From: Qipengyuania vesicularis
Lineage (GTDB): Bacteria; Pseudomonadota; Alphaproteobacteria; Sphingomonadales; Sphingomonadaceae
Assembly (NCBI RefSeq): GCF_019711415.1
Contig: NZ_JAIGNJ010000002.1
Location: forward strand, 496,001-560,000
Length of the DNA stretch: 64,000 nt
Direction of reading: 5' to 3'
This document shows positions 52,251-60,495 of this stretch, in pieces. The notes beneath the pieces were generated by a model. It saw only the letters and a list, made by a program, of their open reading frames with translations, had not been told where the DNA came from and ran no database searches. Made by a program: the position numbers and the translations under genes. How positions within the stretch are numbered: the stretch's first letter is position 1; every line of letters begins with the position of its first letter.

Positions 52251-54326
52251 ATGAGGCACTACTCGAAGATCGCCATCCTCCTTGCCAGCACGGCTTTTTC
52301 CGCACCGGCCGTGGCCGAAGTCGCTGCCGACGGTGAGCGCGATTACCTGCCCGCCGACATTGTCGTGAAAGGAGAGCGTATCGACGGCTATGGCAGCGAT
52401 GATGGATCGACCGGCACCAAAACGCCCACGCCGCTGATCGACGTGCCGCAGGCGGTAAGCTTCATCACCGAAGACCAGCTGGAAGACCAGGCCGTCCACC
52501 AGTTGAATGATGCGCTGCGCTATGTCCCGGGCATCAGCATGGAAACCGGCGAAGGGCACCGCGACGAGGTTTTCATTCGTGGTCAGGAATCGACTGCCGA
52601 CTTTTACATCGATGGCCTGCGTGACGATGCGCAATACTATCGCTCGCTCTACAACATCGAGCGCGTCGAGGTCCTGAAAGGTGCCAACGCGCTGATCTTC
52701 GGCCGCGGTGCGGGCGGCGGCGCGATCAACCGCGTGGCCAAGCGCGCCGAGTTCAAGACGGCCTTCAGCGCGGAAGCATCGGCCGACAGCTTCGGTGCCT
52801 TCGTTCTCTCTGCCGATGTGAACCAGGCGGTATCGGATGGCCTCGCGCTGCGACTCAACGCGACCTACGAGGAGTTCGACAACGATCGCGACTTCTACGA
52901 AGGACGCTTCATCGGTTTGTCGCCCACCCTGACTGCCTCGCTCGGCCCCGACACCACGCTGGTCGCCAACTATACCTATGACAATGACGAGCGTGTCACC
53001 GACCGCGGCGTTCCGTCGTTCGAAGGCGGCCCTCTGACAGGCTTCGACAGCACCTTCTTCGGTGACCCGGACTTCAATCGTGCCGAGGCTGAAGTGCATA
53101 TCGCGCGCTTGCGTCTCGAACATGATTTCAACGGTGGCCTGTCGGCAAATGCCAGTGTCCAGTTTGCCGACTACGACAAGTATTACGGAAATCTCCTGCC
53201 CACTGGAACGAGCGACGACCGCACTATGGTTACGCTGTCCGGCTACCAGGATTCGCAGGCCCGCACCAACTGGATCGGACAGGCGAATTTCGTCTGGCAG
53301 GCGGGCTCCGACGATCTGGAAACGACGCTCCTGTTCGGCTTTGAGGCCAGCAGTCAGGATTCTCTCAACACGAGGGAAACGATCGGCTTCGACACCACCA
53401 ATGAAGTCGCGCTGGAAGATGTGATCACCATCCCCGCATACACGCTCAACCCGACCTCGCGCCAGAATGACAGCCAGCTCTCGACTTTCTCGATTTACGT
53501 GCAGGAGCAGCTGCAGATTGGCGAATACATCGAACTGGTCGGCGGACTGCGTTTCGATCGCTTCGATCTCGAAACTGTCGATATCAACGGTGTCGAAGGC
53601 AATCGCGTAGATGAGGAATTCAGCCCGCGCGTCGGCCTGATTGTCAAACCGTCGCCCGACCTTTCAGTCTATGCGAGCTTTGCCGAAAGCTTCCTTCCGC
53701 AAGCAGGCGACCAGTTCTTCCTGCTCTCCCCCGGCAACGCGCAGTTCGAACCGGAGAAGTTCACCAATTACGAGATCGGCGCCAAATGGGCCCCGCTCGA
53801 CAATGTCCTTGTCAGCGCGGCAATCTTCCGTCTCGAACGGAGCAACACGCGCTTCACCAACGAGCTAGGCATTACCGAACTGACCGGCGAGAGCCGTACC
53901 GAAGGTTTCGAGGTCGGTGCGGTAGGGGAAGTGACCGATTTCTGGAAAGCAAATCTCGGATACACCTATCTCGATGGCGAGTTGACCAGCGACAGCAGCT
54001 TCGGTCCGGCTGGCCAGCGCCTGCAGCAGCTTCCCAAGCACTCGATCAGCGCCTGGAACCGCTTCGATGTGACCGAGCAGCTCGGCTTCGGCCTCGGTGT
54101 GATCCACCAGTCCGATCAGTTCGCGAGTTTCTCGAACGACGTCGTCCTGCCGAGCTACTGGCGCGTCGACGCGGCGGCCTACTACACGGTCAGCGATCGG
54201 CTGAGTTTCCAGATTAACGTCGAGAACCTGTTCGACGAGGACTACTACCCGAGCGCCCACGGCGACAATAACATCCAGCCCGCCGAGCCATTCAGCGCGC
54301 GGATCGGGGTTCGCCTCGAGATTTAG
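52251..54326 (+). CDS. TonB-dependent siderophore receptor
   Basis: The 691-residue protein has a signal peptide ending AVAE (residue about 24) and a TonB-box region (ADIVVKGERIDGYGSDD). Its plug matches catecholate/hydroxamate siderophore receptors: TPLIDVPQAVSFITEDQLED, LRYVPGISMETGEGHRDEVF, IRGQESTADFYIDGLRDD and RVEVLKGANALIFGRGAGGG. It ends in an aromatic-poor barrel strand (RIGVRLEI). It should import ferric siderophore across the outer membrane. Two Fur-like sites upstream support iron-repressed expression. The ribosome site before ATG 52251 is weak. Confidence 0.93.
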   Translation: MRHYSKIAILLASTAFSAPAVAEVAADGERDYLPADIVVKGERIDGYGSDDGSTGTKTPTPLIDVPQAVSFITEDQLEDQAVHQLNDALRYVPGISMETGEGHRDEVFIRGQESTADFYIDGLRDDAQYYRSLYNIERVEVLKGANALIFGRGAGGGAINRVAKRAEFKTAFSAEASADSFGAFVLSADVNQAVSDGLALRLNATYEEFDNDRDFYEGRFIGLSPTLTASLGPDTTLVANYTYDNDERVTDRGVPSFEGGPLTGFDSTFFGDPDFNRAEAEVHIARLRLEHDFNGGLSANASVQFADYDKYYGNLLPTGTSDDRTMVTLSGYQDSQARTNWIGQANFVWQAGSDDLETTLLFGFEASSQDSLNTRETIGFDTTNEVALEDVITIPAYTLNPTSRQNDSQLSTFSIYVQEQLQIGEYIELVGGLRFDRFDLETVDINGVEGNRVDEEFSPRVGLIVKPSPDLSVYASFAESFLPQAGDQFFLLSPGNAQFEPEKFTNYEIGAKWAPLDNVLVSAAIFRLERSNTRFTNELGITELTGESRTEGFEVGAVGEVTDFWKANLGYTYLDGELTSDSSFGPAGQRLQQLPKHSISAWNRFDVTEQLGFGLGVIHQSDQFASFSNDVVLPSYWRVDAAAYYTVSDRLSFQINVENLFDEDYYPSAHGDNNIQPAEPFSARIGVRLEI

Positions 54327-54889
54327 TCAGGTGAGCCGCGCTGGGCGTCCTGATCGGGGGCGCTCAGCGCAGGCACCTCGACAGCCGCGTCCTCCGCACT
54401 GATGCCGGGTGCGGGCGCAGCACTGATGCGTTCCTGCCTGCGGGCGACGCGCCCTGCCCGCTGGATTGCCCGCACGAGCCGAGGATAGACGCCGCAGCGG
54501 CAGATGTTCGGGATCGCCGCCTTAATCTCTTCCTCGCTGGCACCGGGATTGCGCTCGATAAGCGCCGCCGCCGCCATCACGATCCCGGAGGTGCAGAAAC
54601 CGCACTGGATCGCTTGCTCGGCGACCAGCGCCTGCTGGACCGGATGGGCTCGGCTTCCGGACAAGCCTTCGACCGTGGTGATGAAGCGACCTTCGGCCTC
54701 GGCGATCGTGACCAGGCAACTGCGCAGCGGTTCGCCATCGATATGCACGACGCAGGCGCCGCAATCGCCATTGCCGCAGCCGTACTTCGTTCCCGTGAGG
54801 TTCGCAGCGTCTCGCAATGCCCACAAGAGGGGCGTTTCCGGATCCATCAGGAACTCGATGGGCCGTTCGTTGACCGTCATTCGCGACAT
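54323..54889 (-). CDS. Orphan [2Fe-2S] subunit of a xanthine-oxidase-family oxidoreductase
   Basis: The 188-residue protein has both iron-sulfur domains of the small subunit of molybdenum hydroxylases. The plant-type ferredoxin domain holds GTKYGCGNGDCGACVVHIDG plus a later Cys in RSCLVT. The four-helix domain holds IQCGFCTSGIVMA and NICRCGVYPRLV. A 35-residue Ala/Glu-rich C-terminal tail is extra. The catalytic molybdopterin subunit and the FAD subunit are not adjacent, and the gene upstream encodes an aldolase. The partner must be encoded elsewhere or be lost. An in-frame ATG at 54880 is an alternative start. Confidence 0.9.
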   Translation of the reverse strand: MSRMTVNERPIEFLMDPETPLLWALRDAANLTGTKYGCGNGDCGACVVHIDGEPLRSCLVTIAEAEGRFITTVEGLSGSRAHPVQQALVAEQAIQCGFCTSGIVMAAAALIERNPGASEEEIKAAIPNICRCGVYPRLVRAIQRAGRVARRQERISAAPAPGISAEDAAVEVPALSAPDQDAQRGSPD

Positions 54890-54930
54890 GGCCGCGCTTT
54901 CACCTCAATCGGATGAAATGTCGAGAGGTC

Positions 54931-55695
54931 TCAGCTCTTCCAGCTGTCGTCGATCTTCGACACGCGGCGCTTCCACGCCTCGAAGTCGAACACGCCGGCA
55001 CCGCCCTGGCTCTGCATCACGGCAAGATCTCGCTGGTGGGTATCGACGACTTCCTGCGTGACCACATTGGGCGCGCCCTGGCTAAGCGTGGCCACCTGGA
55101 TTTCACAGGCGCGCTGGAGGGCCCACATCTTCACGAACATGCCGGGAATGGTCTTGTCCATCACGACCGGGCCGTGGTTGCGCAGCATCAGGATCGAGTG
55201 ATCGCCGAGATTCTCGACCAACCGGTCGCCTTCTTCGGGACGAACGGTAACGCCTTCGAAATCGTGATAGCCGATCTGTCCCTGGAAGTTGCAAGCATAG
55301 AAATTCGTCGGCACCAGCCCGTCCTTATGGCTGCAAACCGCCATGGTCGCCGTAGTATGGACGTGGCAGATCGCGGTCGCCCGCTCGCCCAGATGCTTGT
55401 GGAAGTGCGCGTGCTGCGTGAAACCGGCCTTGTTCACCATGTATTGTGACTGGCCGACATTATTGCCCTCTACATCGATCTTCACCAGGTTCGAGGCGGT
55501 GACCTCGTCATACAGCAATCCGAAGGGATTGATCAGGAACGTGTCCTTCTCTCCCGGCACAGCAACCGAGATATGATTGTAGATGCTTTCGCCCCAGCCG
55601 AGGTGCTCGAAGATGCGATAGCAGGCTGCCAGATCCTGGCGAACCTTCCATTCTTCCTCGCTGCATTCGAACTTGGGTTTCATCTGCGTCGCCAT
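54931..55695 (-). CDS. Class II aldolase/adducin family protein
   Basis: The 254-residue protein has the class II aldolase fold. The metal-binding histidines are in ICHVHTTATMAVCSHKDGL (H-x-H), with a further His in ILMLRNHGPVVM, and the early block is GWGESIYNHISVAVPG. Family members cleave or isomerise sugar phosphates, but this branch (with LINPFGLLYDEVTASNLV) is usually of unassigned substrate. It ends 41 bases before the orphan 2Fe-2S gene on the same strand. Confidence 0.9.
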   Translation of the reverse strand: MATQMKPKFECSEEEWKVRQDLAACYRIFEHLGWGESIYNHISVAVPGEKDTFLINPFGLLYDEVTASNLVKIDVEGNNVGQSQYMVNKAGFTQHAHFHKHLGERATAICHVHTTATMAVCSHKDGLVPTNFYACNFQGQIGYHDFEGVTVRPEEGDRLVENLGDHSILMLRNHGPVVMDKTIPGMFVKMWALQRACEIQVATLSQGAPNVVTQEVVDTHQRDLAVMQSQGGAGVFDFEAWKRRVSKIDDSWKS

Positions 55696-55818
55696 GGCGG
55701 GCTCTCCTTCGGTCTCTCTTTGAAACCTCTATCGCATGGCTCAGGGGGTACGGGCAAGGTTTTCGGATGCAAGAGAGCGCTTCCCAACCGCGCCCCATCC
55801 CGCTAGCGCCCCAAAGCA

Positions 55819-57186
55819 ATGAGCGAGACGGCCAAACTCACCCGCGGGAGCATCGGCGGCCATCTCGTCACACAGACCCTGCCGATGATCGTGGGCGTTG
55901 CCGCGATCATGTCGGTCGGTCTCATCGATGCTTATTTCATCGGCCAGTTGGGATCGCAGGAACTGGCGGCGGTCAGCTTTATATTCCCGATCACCATCGC
56001 GCTTTCCAGCCTTGGCGTCGGGGTGATGGTCGGGATCAATTCGGTCATCTCGCGCGCGCTTGGCGAAGGAGACGTCGCCCGCGCTGAACGACGCGCCAAT
56101 TTCGGGGTCGCCTTCGCCCTCACTGCCGGGATCATCCTCGGCCTCACTCTTTTCGCCCTTCTCGACCCGCTCTTCCGCCTCATGCAGGCAAGCGACGAGC
56201 TGCTCCCGCTCATTCAGGATTACATGCGGCCCTACGCGCTGGGCATGCCAGTCCTGCTCACCCAGATGGGCTTGCAGGGCGTGCTGCGCGGACAGGGAGA
56301 GGCCCGCTATGTCTCCCTGATCTCGATCACCTATTCGGCGGTGAACTGGGTACTCGATCCGATACTGATCACCGGAGCCTTCGGCTTCGAGGGCTTCGGA
56401 GTGGCCGGAGCGGCCTATGCGACCATTGCCGGTTTCTTCGTTGCGATCCTCGCCGCGCTTTTCTTCATCGGCAGGACGCAGCTGGCCATCCATCCGACCT
56501 TGGTGCGAGAATGCGACATGGCCGGATCGAGCAAGGCGATCATCAGCGTCGCCGGACCGGCTGCATTCTCGAATGCGATCAATCCGATCGGCCTGTCGAT
56601 CCTTACCGCGCTGCTCGCGAGCCAGGGCGAGGCAGCGGTGGCCGGCTTCGGGGCGGCAGGTCGCTTGCAGAGTTTTGCGGTTGTCCCCCTCCTTGCCCTG
56701 TCCGGCTCGATTGGCGCGATCGTCGGCCAGAACTGGGGCGCACGCCGAGCCGACCGCGCCAGGCGCGCCATGCTTTTTGCGGGATTGTTCTGCGTCGGCT
56801 ACGGCCTCGCTACCGCCATCTTGCTGTTTGCTTTCGGAGACTGGTTTGCGGGCTTCTTCACGGACGAGCCCGCTGTGGTAGACCACTTCTCGCGTTACAT
56901 AGAGATCGCCGCCTGGGGCTATGCAGGTTTCGGACTTCTGATCGTCGCCAACGGCGCCCTCAATGCGGTGGACCGCGCAGGCTACGCCTTGGCCCAGAGC
57001 GCGGCCCGCGTTTTCCTGATGATGCTGCCCTTTGCCTGGCTTTTGCGCGCGAGCTGGGGTGCCGATGCGATTTATGGCGCCGAACTGGCGGCGAATGTCG
57101 CCGGAGGACTGCTGGCCTCGCTCGTAGTCTGGCGCGTGTTGCGTAGCGGTCCGCAAGGCGAGGAAACGCACCCAACGAAACGTTAA
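55819..57186 (+). CDS. MATE-family efflux transporter
   Basis: The 455-residue protein has twelve predicted helices in two homologous halves. MATE features include the start GSIGGHLVTQTLPMIVGVAA, GVGVMVGINSVISRALGEGD in the first half and GSIGAIVGQNWGARRADRAR in the second. MATE proteins export cationic drugs or metabolites in exchange for Na+ or H+. It ends 50 bases before cheA but is functionally unrelated, and its stop overlaps a TTAACC half site. Confidence 0.92.
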   Translation: MSETAKLTRGSIGGHLVTQTLPMIVGVAAIMSVGLIDAYFIGQLGSQELAAVSFIFPITIALSSLGVGVMVGINSVISRALGEGDVARAERRANFGVAFALTAGIILGLTLFALLDPLFRLMQASDELLPLIQDYMRPYALGMPVLLTQMGLQGVLRGQGEARYVSLISITYSAVNWVLDPILITGAFGFEGFGVAGAAYATIAGFFVAILAALFFIGRTQLAIHPTLVRECDMAGSSKAIISVAGPAAFSNAINPIGLSILTALLASQGEAAVAGFGAAGRLQSFAVVPLLALSGSIGAIVGQNWGARRADRARRAMLFAGLFCVGYGLATAILLFAFGDWFAGFFTDEPAVVDHFSRYIEIAAWGYAGFGLLIVANGALNAVDRAGYALAQSAARVFLMMLPFAWLLRASWGADAIYGAELAANVAGGLLASLVVWRVLRSGPQGEETHPTKR

Positions 57187-57236
57187 CCATCTTGCTCCAT
57201 AGCGGACCCTAAAGAGAACTGGGGGGTCCAAGACCG

Positions 57237-59624
57237 ATGGATGAACTGCTGGCGGATTTTGTCGCCGAAACCCGTGAAATGCTGGAGCAAAGCGGCAGCG
57301 AACTCGTCGCCTGGGAAGCCGATCCTTCCGACAAGGGTCGCATCGATACGATCTTCCGCTTCGTGCACACGGTGAAGGGCAACTGCGGCTTCTTCGACTT
57401 TCCCCGCCTCGAAAAACTCAGCCATGCTGCCGAAGATGCGCTGGCAGAATGCCGCGCCGGTCGCCGGGAACCCGATAGCGCACTCGTGACCGCGGTACTC
57501 GCGGTCATCGATCGCATCTCGGAGATGACCGATTGCATCGAGGCCGGCGAGGACTTTCCCGGCAGCGGCGATGACGACCTGATCGCGGCGCTTGAGCCCG
57601 GCGCCGAAGTCGTGGTCCAGAGCGACCTCGAAGTTTCCGAGGAAGACGACGCAGGCAGGTCCGAGAAGGAAAATGGCGACAGCGCGGCCGCTAAGTCCCC
57701 GCGCCAGACTGTCCAGCGCTCGATCCGCCTGCCGGTGGATCTCCTCGACGAGGTGATGAAGGGCGTCTCCGACATGGTTCTCGCGCGCAACGACCTTGCT
57801 CGCCGCTTGCGCGAAGCGGGCGAACAGCCGACCATCGACGGCCCCTTCGAACGCCTCTCTGCCATCCTGGCCGACGTGCGCACCTCCATCACGCGCATGC
57901 GCATGCAGCGCCTCGAGCATCTCTTCTCCTCGCTCCCTCGTCTGGTCCGAGATCTTTCGAATGAGCTCGGGAAGCAGGTCATGGTCGATTTCGAAGGCGG
58001 CGAGGTCGAACTCGACCGCGAGATGATCGAGATGGTCCGCGACCCGCTGACCCACATCATCCGTAACGCGATCGACCACGGCATCGAAACCCCCGCCACC
58101 CGCCTCAAGGCCAACAAGCGCGAAATCGGCCTGCTGAAATTCGCGGCGCGCCAGTCGGGCAACCAGATCAGCCTGGTGATCACCGATGACGGCGGCGGCA
58201 TCAATCTGGACAAGCTGACCGCGAAGGCCATTTCTGCCGGGCTCTACTCCAAGTCCGAAATCGAGAAGATGTCGGAGAAGCAGAAGCAGAACCTGATTTT
58301 CGAACCGGGCCTCTCGACCGCAGAGGCGGTAAGTTCTGTTTCGGGCCGCGGTGTCGGCATGGACGTTGTCCGCGCGAACATCGAACGCGTTGGTGGCTCC
58401 ATCGAAGTGTCGAGCAAGCCCGGAGAAGGCACGAGCTTCCACCTCCAGCTGCCGCTGACGCTCTCGATCATCGCCGCGCTCACGGTGGGGTCGGGTAATC
58501 AGCACTATGCGATCCCGCGCAGCTATGTCGAAGAGATTGTGTTCGGCAATTCGAGCCATGTAGAGTTCGCACAGGCCGGGGATCGCCGCCTGGTCACCTT
58601 CCGCGACAAGCGCGTTCCCTGCCTCTCGCTCGGCGAAGTGCTTGGCACCGAAACCGGCAAGGAATGCATCTGGGAAGAGAAGACTCTCATCCTCGTGAGG
58701 CTCGCAAGCGACGATGTTTTCGCGCTCGCGGTTGATCGTGTGTTCGATCACGAGGACGTCGTGGTGAAGCCGATTGCGCCGGCCATTATGGATACGCGCC
58801 TCTATGCCGGCACAACGCTGCTCGATGACGGTCGCCCGATGATGCTCATCGATCTGCCTTCGATTGCGCAGATGAGGGGCATGACCGGCGGAGTGCGCAC
58901 CAAGGCGACCGAGGTCGAGAAGGACGAACGCAGCGAACGCAGTCGCGCCGTACCGGTGATGATGTTCGCCGGCCTCGACGGTCGGCACCGCGCGGTACGC
59001 CTCGAGCTCGTGCGCCGTATCGATACCATTTCGGTGGACGCCATCGACATCGAAGGCGATCGCTCGCAGGCGGTCATCGATGGCGAGATCCTCACGCTTG
59101 CAGGTCACGATCTCGGACCGCTCCCTGAAGAGAAGATCCGCCTGCTGCGCCTCTCCGATGGGGACCACGAGCTGGTCTATGCGGTCAGGGAGGTTCTCGA
59201 TGCCGCCGACATCACCGATGATGTCGTACCGAGCGAGGCCGACAAGTCGATCGAGGGCGTGACTCTCATCGGCGGCAAGCCCATTCCGCTGCTCGACGGC
59301 CATGCCGTGTTCGCGCGGTATCGGACTGCAAGAAAGCGTCAGCAGGCGCTGACCTGCCGCATTCCCGGCGACAGCGAATGGGCGAAAACCATCCTCGAAC
59401 CGCTGGTTGAAGCCGCGGGCTATCGCATCGCCGAAGACGATGACACCGAGGCAGACCTCGCCATCGCGCTCGCCGAAGATGGCGACGCTCCGAAGGGCGA
59501 GGCGCGCGAGACCATCCGTCTGCGCCCGGATCCCGAGGATGCCGGAGACGACACCATTTACCGCTACGACCGCGACGGGCTGCTCGCAGCTCTTCGCCGC
59601 ATCCGCACCGGGAGGGCGGCATGA
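57237..59624 (+). CDS. cheA: Chemotaxis histidine kinase CheA with two CheW-like domains and a degenerate receiver-like tail
   Basis: The 795-residue protein starts with an HPt domain, phosphoryl-accepting H44 in RFVHTVKGNCGF. A short linker replaces the usual P2 domain. The dimerisation domain and HATPase follow, with an N-box IRNAIDHGIE, DDGGG and GRGVGMDVVRANIERVGG. A first CheW-like domain is followed by a second (about residues 575-695, MMFAGLDGRHRAVRLELVRR). The C-terminus (about 700-795) resembles a receiver fold without a clear phospho-acceptor pattern. It overlaps cheW by four bases. No chemoreceptor gene is in the cluster. Confidence 0.93.
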   Translation: MDELLADFVAETREMLEQSGSELVAWEADPSDKGRIDTIFRFVHTVKGNCGFFDFPRLEKLSHAAEDALAECRAGRREPDSALVTAVLAVIDRISEMTDCIEAGEDFPGSGDDDLIAALEPGAEVVVQSDLEVSEEDDAGRSEKENGDSAAAKSPRQTVQRSIRLPVDLLDEVMKGVSDMVLARNDLARRLREAGEQPTIDGPFERLSAILADVRTSITRMRMQRLEHLFSSLPRLVRDLSNELGKQVMVDFEGGEVELDREMIEMVRDPLTHIIRNAIDHGIETPATRLKANKREIGLLKFAARQSGNQISLVITDDGGGINLDKLTAKAISAGLYSKSEIEKMSEKQKQNLIFEPGLSTAEAVSSVSGRGVGMDVVRANIERVGGSIEVSSKPGEGTSFHLQLPLTLSIIAALTVGSGNQHYAIPRSYVEEIVFGNSSHVEFAQAGDRRLVTFRDKRVPCLSLGEVLGTETGKECIWEEKTLILVRLASDDVFALAVDRVFDHEDVVVKPIAPAIMDTRLYAGTTLLDDGRPMMLIDLPSIAQMRGMTGGVRTKATEVEKDERSERSRAVPVMMFAGLDGRHRAVRLELVRRIDTISVDAIDIEGDRSQAVIDGEILTLAGHDLGPLPEEKIRLLRLSDGDHELVYAVREVLDAADITDDVVPSEADKSIEGVTLIGGKPIPLLDGHAVFARYRTARKRQQALTCRIPGDSEWAKTILEPLVEAAGYRIAEDDDTEADLAIALAEDGDAPKGEARETIRLRPDPEDAGDDTIYRYDRDGLLAALRRIRTGRAA

Positions 59625-60055
59625 ACGAACTGCTTTTGATGTGCACCATCGCCGGACGACGTGCCGCGATCCACGCCGTGCAGGTCCAGTCGGTGATCGA
59701 GATCGAAAACATCACGCCCATCCCGGGCACACCCGACTTCATTCTCGGTCTCACTGCCCTGCGCAGTCAGGCGCTGACCGTGATCGACTGTTCGCTCGCG
59801 CTCGGCCTCGACATGGCATGCGAATCGGCGGAACAGCGCGCGGCGGTGGTCGAGATCGAAGGCCATCTCTACGCGCTCCTCGTCGAGGAAGCGCATGACG
59901 TGGGTGAAGCGCACAGTGCGCCGGTCGAAGTCCCCGGCGGATTCGGAGACGGATGGCAGCGCGCCGCCCGCGGGATGGTCGAGACCGATGGCGGCCCCAC
60001 GCTGCTGGTCGATATCGAACAGCTCGTCTCCGGAGGTCTGCGGGAAGCAGCTTAA
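59621..60055 (+). CDS. cheW: Chemotaxis coupling protein CheW
   Basis: CheW links chemoreceptors to CheA. The 144-residue protein is one CheW domain (LLMCTIAGRRAAIHAVQVQS, ITPIPGTPDFILGLTALRSQ, LTVIDCSLALGL). ATG 59621 overlaps the cheA stop as ATGA, so the two are translated together. It is a little shorter than the E. coli protein (167). Confidence 0.94.
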   Translation: MNELLLMCTIAGRRAAIHAVQVQSVIEIENITPIPGTPDFILGLTALRSQALTVIDCSLALGLDMACESAEQRAAVVEIEGHLYALLVEEAHDVGEAHSAPVEVPGGFGDGWQRAARGMVETDGGPTLLVDIEQLVSGGLREAA

Positions 60056-60068
60056 GCGATTGGTTACC

Positions 60069-60091
60069 GCCTGCTGGTAACAGGAGCAGGC
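60069..60091 (+). other. Intercistronic hairpin between cheW and cheY
   Basis: GCCTGCT (60069-60075) pairs perfectly with AGCAGGC (60085-60091) around a nine-base loop. No T-run follows. It may stabilise the upstream message or tune the stoichiometry of cheY against cheA/cheW. The cheY ribosome site AAGGGA at about 60098 is outside it. Confidence 0.5.
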
Positions 60092-60111
60092 AAGTTAAGG
60101 GATCACATGAA

Positions 60112-60477
60112 ATGAAGACCTGTCTTATCGTCGACGATTCGCGCGTTATCCGGAAGGTTTCGCGTCACATTCTCGAAACTCTCGGCTTCTCGGTCGACGA
60201 AGCGGAAAACGGCCAGGAAGGCCTCAACAAGTGCCTTGAGAGCATGCCCGACGTGGTCCTGCTCGACTGGAACATGCCGGTGATGACCGGGATCGAATTC
60301 ATCACGCAACTGCGTACCAAGGAAGGTGGCGACAAGCCGAAGGTCGTGTTCTGCACCACCGAAAACGACGTTGCGCACATCCGTGAGGCCATCAGCGCCG
60401 GTGCCGACGAATACGTGATGAAGCCGTTCGACCACGAAACCCTGCAGATCAAGCTTCAGCTCGTCGGCATGGCCTGA
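60112..60477 (+). CDS. cheY: Chemotaxis response regulator CheY
   Basis: CheY is the single-domain receiver that carries phosphate from CheA to the flagellar switch. The 121-residue protein has D8-D9 (VDDSR), the phospho-acceptor D52 in LLDWNMPVMTG, the conserved Thr in FCTTEND and Lys in VMKPFD. ATG 60112 follows AAGGGA. A longer open frame upstream overlaps cheW and is not used. It lies 18 bases before cheB. Confidence 0.96.
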   Translation: MKTCLIVDDSRVIRKVSRHILETLGFSVDEAENGQEGLNKCLESMPDVVLLDWNMPVMTGIEFITQLRTKEGGDKPKVVFCTTENDVAHIREAISAGADEYVMKPFDHETLQIKLQLVGMA

Positions 60478-60495
60478 TCCGAAAGGATGTGAGCC

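Noticed and set aside
57183-59303. A 706-codon open frame on the minus strand opposite cheA
   Set aside because: It is antisense to a gene with all CheA motifs intact, and its translation is low-complexity His/Arg/Asp-rich, typical of shadow frames.
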